This document shows, piece after piece, positions 46,627 through 55,296 of a stretch of 64,000 nt of DNA. Source of the DNA: Woeseia sp. (GTDB taxonomy: Bacteria; Pseudomonadota; Gammaproteobacteria; Steroidobacterales; UBA11654); NCBI GenBank assembly GCA_019653755.1, contig BPCL01000002.1, positions 1 through 64,000 on the forward strand. The letters run 5' to 3'. The translations under genes and the position numbers were made by a program. A model generated the notes under the pieces. The model made no database searches. It was not told the DNA's origin and worked only from the letters and a program-made list of their open reading frames with translations. How positions within the stretch are numbered: the first letter of the stretch is position 1; every line of letters starts with the position of its first letter.

Positions 46627-47079
46627 TTAGTCGTTTACTTCTAGACTGTATTGTAAGAATTCATTATCAACCTCGTAACCCAGAGATTCGTAAAGAGATT
46701 GGCCAATGACATTGTCTTTTGCTGTAGAGAGTTCCAATCGCTTGAACCCTTTTTCTCTTGCGAAATCTTTTGCTTGATTCATTAGGTCTCTTCCAATGCC
46801 ACCAGTTCTCCGTTCTGGGTCAACAAATAGATCATAGAGGATAAGAATGGGTATCATGCTCACTGAGCAGAATGACGGATAAAGTTGCACAAAACCATTC
46901 AGACTCTCATCATCATTAATTGAAACAAATATAGTTGAATCACCATTTTCTAGTCTTTCTTTAATAAATTGCAGCGCCCCTTTAGGATCATTTTCTTGTT
47001 TGTAAAATATTCTATAGAGATTAAAGAGTCTTGATACTTCATTGATGTGTTCTATTTCGGCTTGGACTATTTTAGACAT
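46627..47079 (-). CDS. GNAT family N-acetyltransferase
   Basis: A 150-residue acetyltransferase. The acetyl-CoA loop is VDPERRTGGIGRDLMNQAKDFAREKG (R-x-x-G-x-G/A form, with Gly-Gly-Ile-Gly). Motif B is LELSTAKDNVIGQSLYESLGYEVDNEF. The N-terminal helix pair (EHINEVSRLFNLYRIFY) and GFVQLYPSF are normal for the fold. Small-molecule or protein N-terminal substrates are both possible. It lies nine bases downstream of the alpha/beta hydrolase gene. Confidence 0.9.
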   Translation of the reverse strand: MSKIVQAEIEHINEVSRLFNLYRIFYKQENDPKGALQFIKERLENGDSTIFVSINDDESLNGFVQLYPSFCSVSMIPILILYDLFVDPERRTGGIGRDLMNQAKDFAREKGFKRLELSTAKDNVIGQSLYESLGYEVDNEFLQYSLEVND

Positions 47080-47087
47080 AGGTTAAT

Positions 47088-48044
47088 TTAACTTTGTTCA
47101 ATAAGAAAAAACATCTCCTGAATAATACTTTCAGAAACAATGACCGGTGATTCTTCATGCACATAATGGCCAGCATCTTTAATTAACTCCAGTTTACTAT
47201 TTTTAAATCCATTTTTTAATTCTAGTGCTTCTTCCATCGATTTATTGCGATCCTCAACACCAAAGACTATTAATGTTGGATTTTTAACTTTATGCATCAG
47301 TTCAGCTTCATTGGCATCATAGAACTTATTTAACATACTGGTTGTTCCTGTAAGGTAACCTTCAGATCTTGCTCCCAGCATAATATCATCCATGACTTGC
47401 TCGTCTACAATTGATGGGTCATGATAAGACCGTTTCAGAAATTCTTCTCTAAAGTCACGATCAGCAAATTGTTTTGCAGATACTCTAGCAAAAGGGAATA
47501 TCAGGTTAAGATATCTAGCAAACTCAGGAACGCCCGTGTTGATGATGCCTGGATTAAACAAAATTAAACCTTTCGTTTTTTGATTATTCATAGCTACATG
47601 AAAAGCAATGGCCCCTCCTAAGGAATGACCCCCGACTATGAATGAGTCAAGATTAAGTGCTTCAGCAAGTTCACTGACTGTTTCAGCTTGATTGGCATTA
47701 CTGTAATCATAATCTGTAGGTTTATCTGATAGTCCAAAACCGAGGAGATCAAGAATATAAATATTGTATACCTCAGATAGGATCGGTGTGATTGACCGCC
47801 AAGAGCTTAAATTATTTCCAAACCCATGAATGAGTATTAAATTCGGACTGCTTTCCTTTGCTGCTAGATATTCTCTATAGCGAATATTGTAGCCATTGAT
47901 CTCGATAAAAAGGTCTTCTTTGGCAGCTAATTCTTTAGTAGGAGTTTCTTCTAAGGGCAAAAGGGCATAAACGATAAGGGAAATATAACCCAAGATTATT
48001 AGTGCAATGCTGAGTTTTAAAATAGTGCCTAAAAATGCTTTCAT
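47088..48044 (-). CDS. Alpha/beta hydrolase with N-terminal membrane anchor
   Basis: A 318-residue hydrolase, paralogous to 44641-45609. The anchor is ILKLSIALIILGYISLIVYALLP. Oxyanion loop: LILIHGFGNNLSSWRSI. Nucleophile elbow: FIVGGHSLGGAIAFHVAMN. Lid and acid region: LIVFGVEDRNKSMEE. Base: LIKDAGHYVHEESP. YILDLLGFGLSDKP is the usual strand 5. It is probably an esterase, lipase or haloalkane-like hydrolase. No specific substrate is evident. It is separated from the sigma/anti-sigma operon by 175 bases. Confidence 0.9.
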   Translation of the reverse strand: MKAFLGTILKLSIALIILGYISLIVYALLPLEETPTKELAAKEDLFIEINGYNIRYREYLAAKESSPNLILIHGFGNNLSSWRSITPILSEVYNIYILDLLGFGLSDKPTDYDYSNANQAETVSELAEALNLDSFIVGGHSLGGAIAFHVAMNNQKTKGLILFNPGIINTGVPEFARYLNLIFPFARVSAKQFADRDFREEFLKRSYHDPSIVDEQVMDDIMLGARSEGYLTGTTSMLNKFYDANEAELMHKVKNPTLIVFGVEDRNKSMEEALELKNGFKNSKLELIKDAGHYVHEESPVIVSESIIQEMFFLIEQS

Positions 48045-48204
48045 TTTTTAAAATTTAAAATCTAAAGTATTCGCTATTACGAAGATTATTATGAGTAGGT
48101 AGTTTATGAGTTGTACTCCCCTAAGGCAATTTTAGATGACTGCCTACTTACCTTGAAAATAAAAAAATACCAAGAAAACAAATAATTCTATAGTAGTAGG
48201 ATGG

Positions 48205-48220
48205 AGCTCTTATGAGAGCT
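48205..48220 (-). repeat. Short hairpin at the 3' end of the anti-sigma gene
   Basis: AGCTCT-TATG-AGAGCT is a perfect six-base inverted repeat touching the stop codon at 48220. The minus-strand side has no strong T-run, so termination is only possible. The rest of the 175-base gap up to 48044 has an imperfect repeat (GTAGGTAG/CTGCCTAC) and no gene. Confidence 0.35.
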
Positions 48221-49026
48221 TAGATTGTGATTTTTGGACGTTCTTTCGGAGCCGTTAACAACAAAGGTTGATTAGAGACGACAACCCCACCAGGTTGTTC
48301 CAAAGTGATAGCAAAACCAACAGCTTTCGAAATTGGTAGTTTAGGATTAATTGGAATGATCATTGATCCATCTGCTTGAGTCACATCAAAAACACCACCA
48401 TCCACTGGCTGTGTATATTTTAAGGGATCTAAAATCCAAACCTGATATTGATTTTGACTTGGATCATTCATTGGCAAACCTGCTATTTTAATAAACCCTT
48501 TCTGACCTTCATCAGTCCAAATGATATCTCCTGAAACGGATTCAAGAGAATTTGATCTTGAGTGCCAAGGAAATTGGATCATATCATTTGCTGTATTTTC
48601 TAAAACTACTCTTTTTAAAGGTAAATATCTAAAATTTGAATCATAAGTTCTAAACTCAATCATCGCAAACGATAGGCCTATCGTCATCATTACAGTCAGT
48701 GTCCAAGCATATTGAGGCTTATAGAAGAAGGCTCTCATATAGTGATTGATATAATCCATAAGAGTTGATTGACCTAATTCTGATTTATAGGCATGAAGAA
48801 TCCGTTTACGCATTTGCTTGGGTAGAGCCTCATTATTAAAATTATCTTGCGAGTAGAAGCTTACCTGAGCAAGCGCCGTCATTTCATGAAAATAATCCTG
48901 AGTATATTCAGGGAACAGATCAAGGAGTTCATTTATTTCTCTTTGCTCATCTAGGGAAAGCTTTTGTGTTGATTCCAGAACTAGCAAATCAAGCAGTCTT
49001 TCATGTTTTTTATCTTCTCTAGGCAT
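48220..49026 (-). CDS. RskA-like anti-sigma factor
   Basis: A 268-residue single-pass membrane protein. The N-terminal 85 residues are helical and cytoplasmic (LSLDEQREINELLDLFPEYTQDYFHEM). They lack the HxxxCxxC zinc site of many anti-sigma domains. The membrane helix is AWTLTVMMTIGLSFAMI near residue 105. The periplasmic part has the RskA (anti-sigma-K) signature: GDIIWTDEGQKGFIKIAGLPMNDPSQNQYQVWILD, GGVFDVTQADGSMIIPINPKLPI and FAITLEQPGGVVVSNQP. It should bind and hold back the ECF sigma factor whose gene overlaps it by eight bases. The inducing signal is unknown, and periplasmic or envelope stress is likely. Confidence 0.88.
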   Translation of the reverse strand: MPREDKKHERLLDLLVLESTQKLSLDEQREINELLDLFPEYTQDYFHEMTALAQVSFYSQDNFNNEALPKQMRKRILHAYKSELGQSTLMDYINHYMRAFFYKPQYAWTLTVMMTIGLSFAMIEFRTYDSNFRYLPLKRVVLENTANDMIQFPWHSRSNSLESVSGDIIWTDEGQKGFIKIAGLPMNDPSQNQYQVWILDPLKYTQPVDGGVFDVTQADGSMIIPINPKLPISKAVGFAITLEQPGGVVVSNQPLLLTAPKERPKITI

Positions 49027-49651
49027 TGTTCAAGTTTAAGATTGTGTTTGTTTCATTGTTTTCAAAAATTTCTTTTAGTTTTATTAAGTTTCTTCTAATT
49101 CTTGTTTTTACTGTTCCAAGAGGAATATTAAGTAACTTTGAGATTTCAGAATGACTGTATCCTTGATATACGGATAGATTAAGTAATTCTTGATCATCGA
49201 TATCTAAGCTTTGAATCGCATTTTTTACTAACTGGAGGTCTGTTGATTCATTTAAGATCGATTCTTTATAAAGTTGATGTCCGCTATTGTCGTCATCGAT
49301 AGATTCGAGGTTCTTATGTTTACTAATTTTCCTCAGATGATCAATAAATCGTCTCCTAGCTATCATTGAGACAAATGTGATCTCTTTTGCCTTATTAGCG
49401 TCGTATTTATCTGCAGATTTCCAAATAGCGATAAATACTTCTTGTACAGCATCTTCAAGATCAGATTGTCTGTATAAGAATTTTTTTCCAATTGACCACA
49501 CGAGGTTTCCATATTTTTCTATCAACAGCTCAAACGAGCCATTTTCTCCAGCAGCTATTCTTGCTAGAATTGAGCCATTGTCATCTGATTGCATAGTAGA
49601 CACTCTTTTATTCTTTATATTTATTAACCTAGCAGTAGCAGTTTGCGCCAT
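49019..49651 (-). CDS. ECF-type RNA polymerase sigma factor
   Basis: A 210-residue sigma-70 family factor with regions 2 and 4 only. Region 2: FELLIEKYGNLVWSIGKKFLYRQSDLEDAVQEVFIAIWKSADKYD, then FVSMIARRRFIDHLRK. Region 4: LNLSVYQGYSHSEISKLLNIPLGTVKTRIRRNLIKLKEIF, a clear helix-turn-helix for the -35 element. The track start at 49651 leaves a short basic leader (ARLINIKNKR), and MQSDDNGS at residue 20 is an alternative start. It pairs with the overlapping RskA-like anti-sigma gene. The Cys-rich exported gene upstream is a possible target. Confidence 0.95.
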   Translation of the reverse strand: MAQTATARLINIKNKRVSTMQSDDNGSILARIAAGENGSFELLIEKYGNLVWSIGKKFLYRQSDLEDAVQEVFIAIWKSADKYDANKAKEITFVSMIARRRFIDHLRKISKHKNLESIDDDNSGHQLYKESILNESTDLQLVKNAIQSLDIDDQELLNLSVYQGYSHSEISKLLNIPLGTVKTRIRRNLIKLKEIFENNETNTILNLNNA

Positions 49652-49721
49652 TTCATAGCCTTTTATTAAAGTTATCCAATCTTTCGTTCAATAGAGAAGT
49701 TTGGATTTAATAAAAGCTATC

Positions 49722-50117
49722 TTAAGGCGTCAACCATTCTCCTGCAAAATTGCAGCCAAACTCAACACCCATAGGTCCTGTGTTGCTGTCCTCATAGTAG
49801 ACTTCTTCCCATCCACCTCTTTCGCATGATCCAATTGAACCCTCTCTGGGACAATCACCCTCTGCATAGACTGGGTCCATAATATTGACCATACCGTCAC
49901 CAACATCTGGATAGCTGGCACAAAAACTCTCAGAAACATTTGTTCTGCATGCTTTGTAGGGGTCTCCAGCAAAAGGGTTATCAGACATATAGACACAATG
50001 ACCGCTTCCACTTGGCTTGTTCGATTCGCTATCATGGTGACCGCTAGCTTGCGAATAGGATCCGTAGAATCCGATGAGGATCACCGAGGATAGAAATAAT
50101 TTCATTCCATTTTTCAT
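49722..50117 (-). CDS. Small Cys-rich exported protein of unknown function
   Basis: A 131-residue protein with a signal peptide (MKLFLSSVILIGFYGSYSQASG). The mature part is acidic and rich in Asp, Glu, Gly and Ser, with six cysteines: SGHCVYMSDNP, PYKACRTN, ESFCASYPDVGDG, EGDCPREGSIGSC and FGCNFAGEW. These could form three disulfides. I do not recognise a domain. Related small proteins with the CAS...C...G...C spacing are often secreted or surface-linked. It lies just upstream of the ECF operon in the same orientation, with 70 bases between, and could belong to the same regulon. Confidence 0.6.
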   Translation of the reverse strand: MKNGMKLFLSSVILIGFYGSYSQASGHHDSESNKPSGSGHCVYMSDNPFAGDPYKACRTNVSESFCASYPDVGDGMVNIMDPVYAEGDCPREGSIGSCERGGWEEVYYEDSNTGPMGVEFGCNFAGEWLTP

Positions 50118-50217
50118 AATTTTCTCTCCTTTAGTACTATTGTATGACCTATTTGCTTAGCCAACAAGAATGAGTTATGAATAAGCTATACTATTATTTA
50201 CAATAGACAACTCAATC

Positions 50218-50223
50218 AAGGAG
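50218..50223 (+). promoter_or_regulatory. Shine-Dalgarno of the exported SDR gene
   Basis: AAGGAG, seven bases before the ATG at 50231. It supports the start that includes the signal-peptide-like leader and not a later methionine. Confidence 0.7.
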
Positions 50224-50230
50224 TAACCAG

Positions 50231-51076
50231 ATGAAAGAATCGTCAATTATAAAACTATTTTCCATTACTTTTTTTTGCTACCTGTTAACTGGTTTATCAA
50301 CAGTTAATGCCGATCATTCTGATGTCAAAATATACGATCAAAATAAACCAACGGTTTTTATTACCGGATCTAACAGAGGTATAGGCTTTGGTTTAGCTAA
50401 AAACTATGCAATCAAGGGTTGGAATGTTATTGCCACATGTCGCAGCCCAAATCGAGCTGAAGATCTCAAAGATCTAGCTGCCGATTATCCCAATATATTA
50501 GTCGAAGAATTGGACGTCACAGATTTAGATGAAATCAATCAACTAGCTACAAAATACGAAGGAATACCTATTGACGTTCTTATTAATAACGCTGGTATTC
50601 TTGGAGATGTTCAAGCGCAGAGTTTTGGATCCTTTGATCAGTCAACTTTTGAAAAAATTATGCTAGTTAATGCCTATGGACCTTTAAAGGTCGGAGAAGC
50701 TTTTGCCGATAACGTTGCCCTTAGTAATCAGAAAAAAATTGTTTCAATGACCAGTGGATTAGGATCCATGCAAATCACGGGTAGTTCTGATCGATTTTAT
50801 TTCTATAGAATGAGCAAAGCTGCCTTAAATATGGGCATCATAGCAATGAACGTTAGTTTGAAATCAAAGGGCGTGATGTCGGCATTGATCGCACCAGGCA
50901 TGGTAGAAACTGCATTGCTAGAAGCTTCGGGTTACCCTTTGTCTGGCCCCGGAGTGGTTACCATTGATCAAAGCGCACTTGGTTTAATAGAAGTCATTGA
51001 AGAAATAAATCCAAAAACAAACAGGAAGAATAGGGGTAAAGCGATCAACTACGACAAGGGTATTATTCCTTGGTAA
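50231..51076 (+). CDS. SDR family oxidoreductase with a signal-like N-terminus
   Basis: A 281-residue short-chain dehydrogenase. A hydrophobic leader, IIKLFSITFFCYLLTGLSTVNA, precedes the Rossmann fold and is supported by a good ribosome site. The fold has TGSNRGIGFGLAKNYA for NAD(P) binding and VLINNAGILGD (NNAG). The catalytic Ser is in IVSMTSGLGSM and the YxxxK in FYRMSKAALNM. All catalytic residues are present. SDRs are normally cytoplasmic, since NAD(P)H is not available in the periplasm, so export would be unusual. The leader may instead be a membrane anchor. The downstream lgt gene follows after 17 bases. The function is unknown. Confidence 0.85.
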   Translation: MKESSIIKLFSITFFCYLLTGLSTVNADHSDVKIYDQNKPTVFITGSNRGIGFGLAKNYAIKGWNVIATCRSPNRAEDLKDLAADYPNILVEELDVTDLDEINQLATKYEGIPIDVLINNAGILGDVQAQSFGSFDQSTFEKIMLVNAYGPLKVGEAFADNVALSNQKKIVSMTSGLGSMQITGSSDRFYFYRMSKAALNMGIIAMNVSLKSKGVMSALIAPGMVETALLEASGYPLSGPGVVTIDQSALGLIEVIEEINPKTNRKNRGKAINYDKGIIPW

Positions 51077-51093
51077 ATTTAAGTTGATGATAA

Positions 51094-51879
51094 ATGTTTG
51101 TTTATCCTGAGATTAATCCAATAGCCATAAGCATTGGTCCCGTTGCCATTGCTTGGTATGGGATCATGTATTTGCTCGGTTTTATTGCTGCCTATGTATT
51201 GGCAGGATTAAGAGTTCAACAGCATTGGTCTCCTGTCTCAAAAGATCAAGTTGACGATTTAGTTTTTTATTCTGTGTTTGGAGTGATTCTAGGCGGTAGG
51301 TTGGGTTATATGATTTTCTATGATGCCAATCAATTATTCAGCGACCCAATAAGTTGGTTGATTGCTCTACCTCAATTATGGAATGGAGGAATGTCTTTTC
51401 ATGGCGGGTTACTCGGAGTATTCTTTGCTGCTTATATCTTTGCAAGGCAGACTTCACAGCCTTTTATCTATGTGATTGATTTTGTAGCACCTTTGGTACC
51501 CATTGGTCTTGGTTTAGGAAGGATTGGCAATTTTATTAATGGTGAGCTGTGGGGAGGACCTACGGACTCACCTTTAGGTATTTTAGTGAATGGAACCATT
51601 AGGCATGCAACACAGCTTTATGAGGCAACTTTAGAGGGCTTGATCTTATTTATTATCTTATGGATTTACACCTCCAAGAAACGACCTATCGGATTTCCTT
51701 CAGCGGTTTTTTTAATTGTTTACGGATTGTTTAGGATTTTTATCGAATTCTTTAGATTACCTGACGCACATATTGGCTATTTATTTGACGATTGGCTAAC
51801 ACTTGGACAAGTATTGACGTTGCCAATGATGATCATTGGATTTTGGATTATTATTAGCCATAAGTTAAAGGTAAAATAA
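51094..51879 (+). CDS. lgt: Prolipoprotein diacylglyceryl transferase
   Basis: A 261-residue membrane enzyme that adds diacylglycerol to the lipobox cysteine of prelipoproteins. The start is MFVYPEINPIAISIGPVAIAWYGIMYLLGF, the classic Lgt opening. GGRLGYMIFYD, WNGGMSFHGGLLG and the signature GRIGNFINGELWGGPTD are all present. It has seven membrane segments. This enzyme acts on several predicted lipoproteins in the window (DctP, glycine-zipper, possibly RlpA). The order lgt-thyA is conserved in gammaproteobacteria. Confidence 0.96.
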   Translation: MFVYPEINPIAISIGPVAIAWYGIMYLLGFIAAYVLAGLRVQQHWSPVSKDQVDDLVFYSVFGVILGGRLGYMIFYDANQLFSDPISWLIALPQLWNGGMSFHGGLLGVFFAAYIFARQTSQPFIYVIDFVAPLVPIGLGLGRIGNFINGELWGGPTDSPLGILVNGTIRHATQLYEATLEGLILFIILWIYTSKKRPIGFPSAVFLIVYGLFRIFIEFFRLPDAHIGYLFDDWLTLGQVLTLPMMIIGFWIIISHKLKVK

Positions 51880-51908
51880 CTCAGTATTTTTTTAATGGGG
51901 AGATGTGA

Positions 51909-52745
51909 GTGCAACAGTATTTAAATTTACTTCAAAAGATTCTTGATGAAGGCGAGGTAAAAGAAGATAGAACAGGTACAGGCACTCGTAGCTTTTTTGG
52001 CCATCAAATGCGTTTCAATCTAAACGATGGCTTTCCCTTATTGACCACAAAAAAAATATTCTTTAAAGGTGTTGTTCACGAACTACTATGGTTCTTGAAT
52101 GGCTCTACTGATAATAATGAATTGAAGGATAATGGTGTACACATTTGGGATGAATGGGAAGATGAGAGTGGGGATTTAGGTCCTATTTATGGCTATCAAT
52201 GGCGTCAGTGGTTAGACCAAAATAGTGGTGAATCCATTGATCAGATACAAAATGTTATTGATCAGTTGAGAAATAATCCAAGCTCCAGAAGAATTATTGT
52301 CAGCGCTTGGAATGTTGCCGATCTACCTGATGAAAGCATTTCACCTCAAGATAATGTAAAGAACAATAAAATGGCTTTAGCACCTTGCCATGCCTTGTTT
52401 CAATTTTTTGTTTCTCAAGGCGCATTATCATGTCAGCTCTACCAACGAAGCTGTGACACTTTCCTGGGATTAGGATTTAATATTGCTTCATACAGTTTAC
52501 TGACCCATATGCTTGCACAGCAGTGTGATCTTAATGTGGGAGATTTTATTTGGACTGGCGGTGATGTTCACTTGTATCTCAATCATATGGAACAAGCCAA
52601 AGAGCAGCTTTCAAGGAAGCCCTATGAATTACCAAAATTGAATATCAAAAGAAAGCCAGATTCAATTTATGACTATGCTTACGAGGATTTTGAGTTGGTC
52701 AACTATCAGTGCCACCCTCATATCAAGGCTCCTATTTCGATTTAA
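51909..52745 (+). CDS. thyA: Thymidylate synthase
   Basis: A 278-residue enzyme that methylates dUMP using methylene-tetrahydrofolate. It starts with GTG at 51909 after GGGGAG six bases upstream. The nucleophile cysteine is in [15 protein letters not shown], the folate/dUMP site in [21 protein letters not shown], and the end in [19 protein letters not shown]. It is slightly longer than E. coli ThyA (264). An insert of about ten residues lies between NVADLPDES and KMALAPCH. Its 3' end overlaps convergent apaH by 14 bases. Confidence 0.96.
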   Translation: MQQYLNLLQKILDEGEVKEDRTGTGTRSFFGHQMRFNLNDGFPLLTTKKIFFKGVVHELLWFLNGSTDNNELKDNGVHIWDEWEDESGDLGPIYGYQWRQWLDQNSGESIDQIQNVIDQLRNNPSSRRIIVSAWNVADLPDESISPQDNVKNNKMALAPCHALFQFFVSQGALSCQLYQRSCDTFLGLGFNIASYSLLTHMLAQQCDLNVGDFIWTGGDVHLYLNHMEQAKEQLSRKPYELPKLNIKRKPDSIYDYAYEDFELVNYQCHPHIKAPISI

Positions 52746-53546
52746 GACTATTTATTCTAATAGGTACATCAGGTTTGCTTATGTCTATTGCGACAAGTTC
52801 TCCTCCCCACACGCAACCGCCATCAAGACAGACCACGTTATGGTCATAGAGATACCCTAAAGATGACCAATGACCAAAGACTATAAGGTATTCTTCACTT
52901 TTCTATTAGGGTATAAGTACCAAGGGATAAGGTCATCAGCGACTTTTTCTGGCGAGTCTTTTTCTTCAAAGTCACATTCACCTAGACCATTCAAATATCG
53001 CATCCTCGTAAAAGAATTTACGATGGCGTTAAATCGTTTTTTGCCAATTAAGTCACTTGACCATGAATCATCAGAATACATAGCCTTAAAGAAGACGCTT
53101 GCATCATTTCCCCTTATGATGGATTGAATTTCTTCTGCGTATTTTTTAACCATCTCTAAACTCCATGATGGATGAACTCCGGCGTGAACAATTAGAGCAT
53201 CCAGTTCTTTTTCCATATGGAATAGTGGCTGGTGTCTCAGCCATTCTATAAGATTAATTTTATTAGCTGACGACAATATTGGGCTTAAAGAATTGTCCTT
53301 TGATCTTAGCTTTCTATCAGTTAAAGCTAAAGCAATAAGATGAAAGTCATGATTGCCGAGCACATTCACAACTGATTCATTGAGTGAATACAAATACTCC
53401 AAAACCTTTAATGAGTCAGGACCTCGGTTTACTAGATCTCCTGTAAAGCATAACTTATCTAAAGCAGGATCAAATTCGATGCGATCAAGCAGCAATCTTA
53501 GTTCTTCATAGCACCCTTGTAGATCTCCAAAAGCATAGGTTGTCAT
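52732..53546 (-). CDS. apaH: Symmetrical diadenosine tetraphosphatase (one frameshift)
   Basis: About 271 residues after repair. The track stops at 52881. Metallophosphoesterase motifs: [50 protein letters not shown] and [15 protein letters not shown]. One missing A at about 52895 ends the track frame after YPNRK. Restoring it gives [40 protein letters not shown], the normal ApaH tail with the last metal histidine. It hydrolyses Ap4A to ADP. It overlaps rsmA by four bases. The apaG gene that usually lies between them is absent. Confidence 0.93.
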
Positions 53547-54325
53547 TGATTAACACCTGCTTGAGATAAACGTAAAAATTCATCTACAGTTAGGTTTTCA
53601 GGTCTTGATTTTGGATCAATTCCTAATTTCTTTATCTCATCGACTGTGAAGGACTCTTTTAATGAATTACTAATTTTTTTACGTCTTTGATTAAAGGCTA
53701 AGATTAGTATTTGGTTTAATTGTGCGTCTGTAGTTTTATCTAATGGAGCTTTAGGGCTTATTTTTATCACTGATGACACTACTTTTGGCTTTGGGTAAAA
53801 AGCATTTGGTTTAACATCAAATAGTTTTTCTGCAGTGCATCTTGCTTGAATGGATACCGATAGTCTTCCGTATATTTTTGAATTTGGTTTGCTCACTATG
53901 CGATCAGCGACTTCCTTTTGAACCATTAAATGCAAATCATCAAAATACTCGCCAAATTTAATAAGGTGAAAAATTAATGGAGTAGAAATATGGTATGGCA
54001 AATTACCAACAATTCTCATTTTTTTGTGACGGTAGGAAGATGCAAAGTTAAATTTTAAGGCATCTGTTTGATGAACAAGTATTTTCTTTCTTTCTGCACT
54101 CTCCCTGAGCATCTTGACCAAGTCTCTATCTATCTCAATCACCTCTATCTGGCTAAGTTTTTGAAGTAATGCGAAAGTCAGTGCACCTTGGCCAGGACCT
54201 ATTTCTATGACATGATTATCTTCTAGCGGTTTGATAGCACCAACAATCTTGTTGATAATATTCTTGTCGTGCAAGAAGTTTTGACTGAATCGTTTACGAG
54301 GTCTGTCGGTTCTTTCTTTCTGCAT
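53543..54325 (-). CDS. rsmA: 16S rRNA (adenine1518-N6/adenine1519-N6)-dimethyltransferase
   Basis: A 260-residue SAM methyltransferase that dimethylates the two adenines in the helix 45 loop of 16S rRNA. Opening: RKRFSQNFLHDKNIINKIV. Motif I: VIEIGPGQGALTFALL. Catalytic motif IV: IVGNLPYHISTPLIFHL. Later features: VQKEVADRIVSKPNSKIYGRLSVSIQ and AFNQRRKKISNSLKE. All are standard for KsgA. The start overlaps pdxA by 32 bases and the stop overlaps apaH by four, so the genes are translationally coupled. Confidence 0.97.
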   Translation of the reverse strand: MQKERTDRPRKRFSQNFLHDKNIINKIVGAIKPLEDNHVIEIGPGQGALTFALLQKLSQIEVIEIDRDLVKMLRESAERKKILVHQTDALKFNFASSYRHKKMRIVGNLPYHISTPLIFHLIKFGEYFDDLHLMVQKEVADRIVSKPNSKIYGRLSVSIQARCTAEKLFDVKPNAFYPKPKVVSSVIKISPKAPLDKTTDAQLNQILILAFNQRRKKISNSLKESFTVDEIKKLGIDPKSRPENLTVDEFLRLSQAGVNQ

Positions 54326-55289
54326 GATTAGCCATCTTTTTTGCTGTGTTCAAGGCAAAATGCAAGCTTTGATAGTCAGCATGTTTCTTGCCTGCTTGGT
54401 CAAGGGCAATTCCATGATCTACCGAGGTTCTTATAATTCCTAGACCCAAGGTAACATTCGCTGCTAAGTGAGGGTTGCTGTATTTGAATAAAGGTAATAT
54501 TTGATCATGATATAGACTAAGAATAACATCTCTATTAGGCTCTTGTAGAAAGGCCGAGTCTGCAGCTAAAGGGCCATCAATCTTTAAGCCTTGATTTTGT
54601 AAGTTTTTAATAGCGGGAAGGATTATCTGTTGCTCTTCATTACCTAATAATCCACTTTCTCCGGCATGAGGGTTAAGGCCTAAGACACCTATCGTTGGCG
54701 CTGATTCAGTAAAGTAAAGCTCTAGATCTTGCGAAATAATTTTACATGAATCGGTAATCAGACCCTCTGTAATCATTGCTGATACGTCTTTAAGAGGTAC
54801 ATGTGTTGTTGCAAGAGCAACTTTCATTGTCTCGGATACAAAAAACATCAGTGGCTTCTTACCGCACAAGTGACCTAAAAATTCTGTATGTCCTTTAAAA
54901 TCAAAACCTGAGTCAGCAATAATTTCCTTACTAACTGGGGCCGTTATGCAACCTTTAAATTCATCCCTAAGACAAGCTTGAATAGCAGACTCTATCATCT
55001 GCAACACATAGGGACTATTTTTTTTATTAAGGGAGCCTGCAAGACATTCTTCGTAGAGATCAAAGTTGGTCACAAAAAGCTCATTATTGCTTAATTCTGA
55101 TTGCTCTTTAGTGGGTTGATATTCTATAAGCGAGAGATCTAGATCAAGTATTTCAGCTCTTTGATTTAATAAATCAATATTGCCAAAAATCACAAAATCA
55201 GAATTATCTTTTCTCTTAGCAATGGATAGACAAATATCAGGACCAATCCCTGCTGGCTCCCCTGAAGTGACGACAAAAGGCGAATTCAT
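54294..55289 (-). CDS. pdxA: 4-hydroxythreonine-4-phosphate dehydrogenase
   Basis: A 331-residue enzyme of pyridoxal phosphate synthesis. It starts TSGEPAGIGPDICL, as in the family. The metal-binding His is in GHTEFLGHLCG, a second in LATTHVPLKDVS, with LGLNPHAGESGLLGNEE and LSLYHDQILPLFKYS. The end, LGLGIIRTSVDHGIALDQAGKKHADYQS, is also typical. It is seven bases from surA and overlaps rsmA. The lptD-surA-pdxA-rsmA-apaH order is the standard gammaproteobacterial cluster. Confidence 0.96.
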   Translation of the reverse strand: MNSPFVVTSGEPAGIGPDICLSIAKRKDNSDFVIFGNIDLLNQRAEILDLDLSLIEYQPTKEQSELSNNELFVTNFDLYEECLAGSLNKKNSPYVLQMIESAIQACLRDEFKGCITAPVSKEIIADSGFDFKGHTEFLGHLCGKKPLMFFVSETMKVALATTHVPLKDVSAMITEGLITDSCKIISQDLELYFTESAPTIGVLGLNPHAGESGLLGNEEQQIILPAIKNLQNQGLKIDGPLAADSAFLQEPNRDVILSLYHDQILPLFKYSNPHLAANVTLGLGIIRTSVDHGIALDQAGKKHADYQSLHFALNTAKKMANHAERKNRQTS

Positions 55290-55296
55290 TTTTTGT

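Noticed and set aside
48062-48180. Imperfect repeat GTAGGTAG/CTGCCTAC as a structured RNA
   Set aside because: The arms need a mismatch and are about 45 bases apart, with no further pairing or conservation visible.
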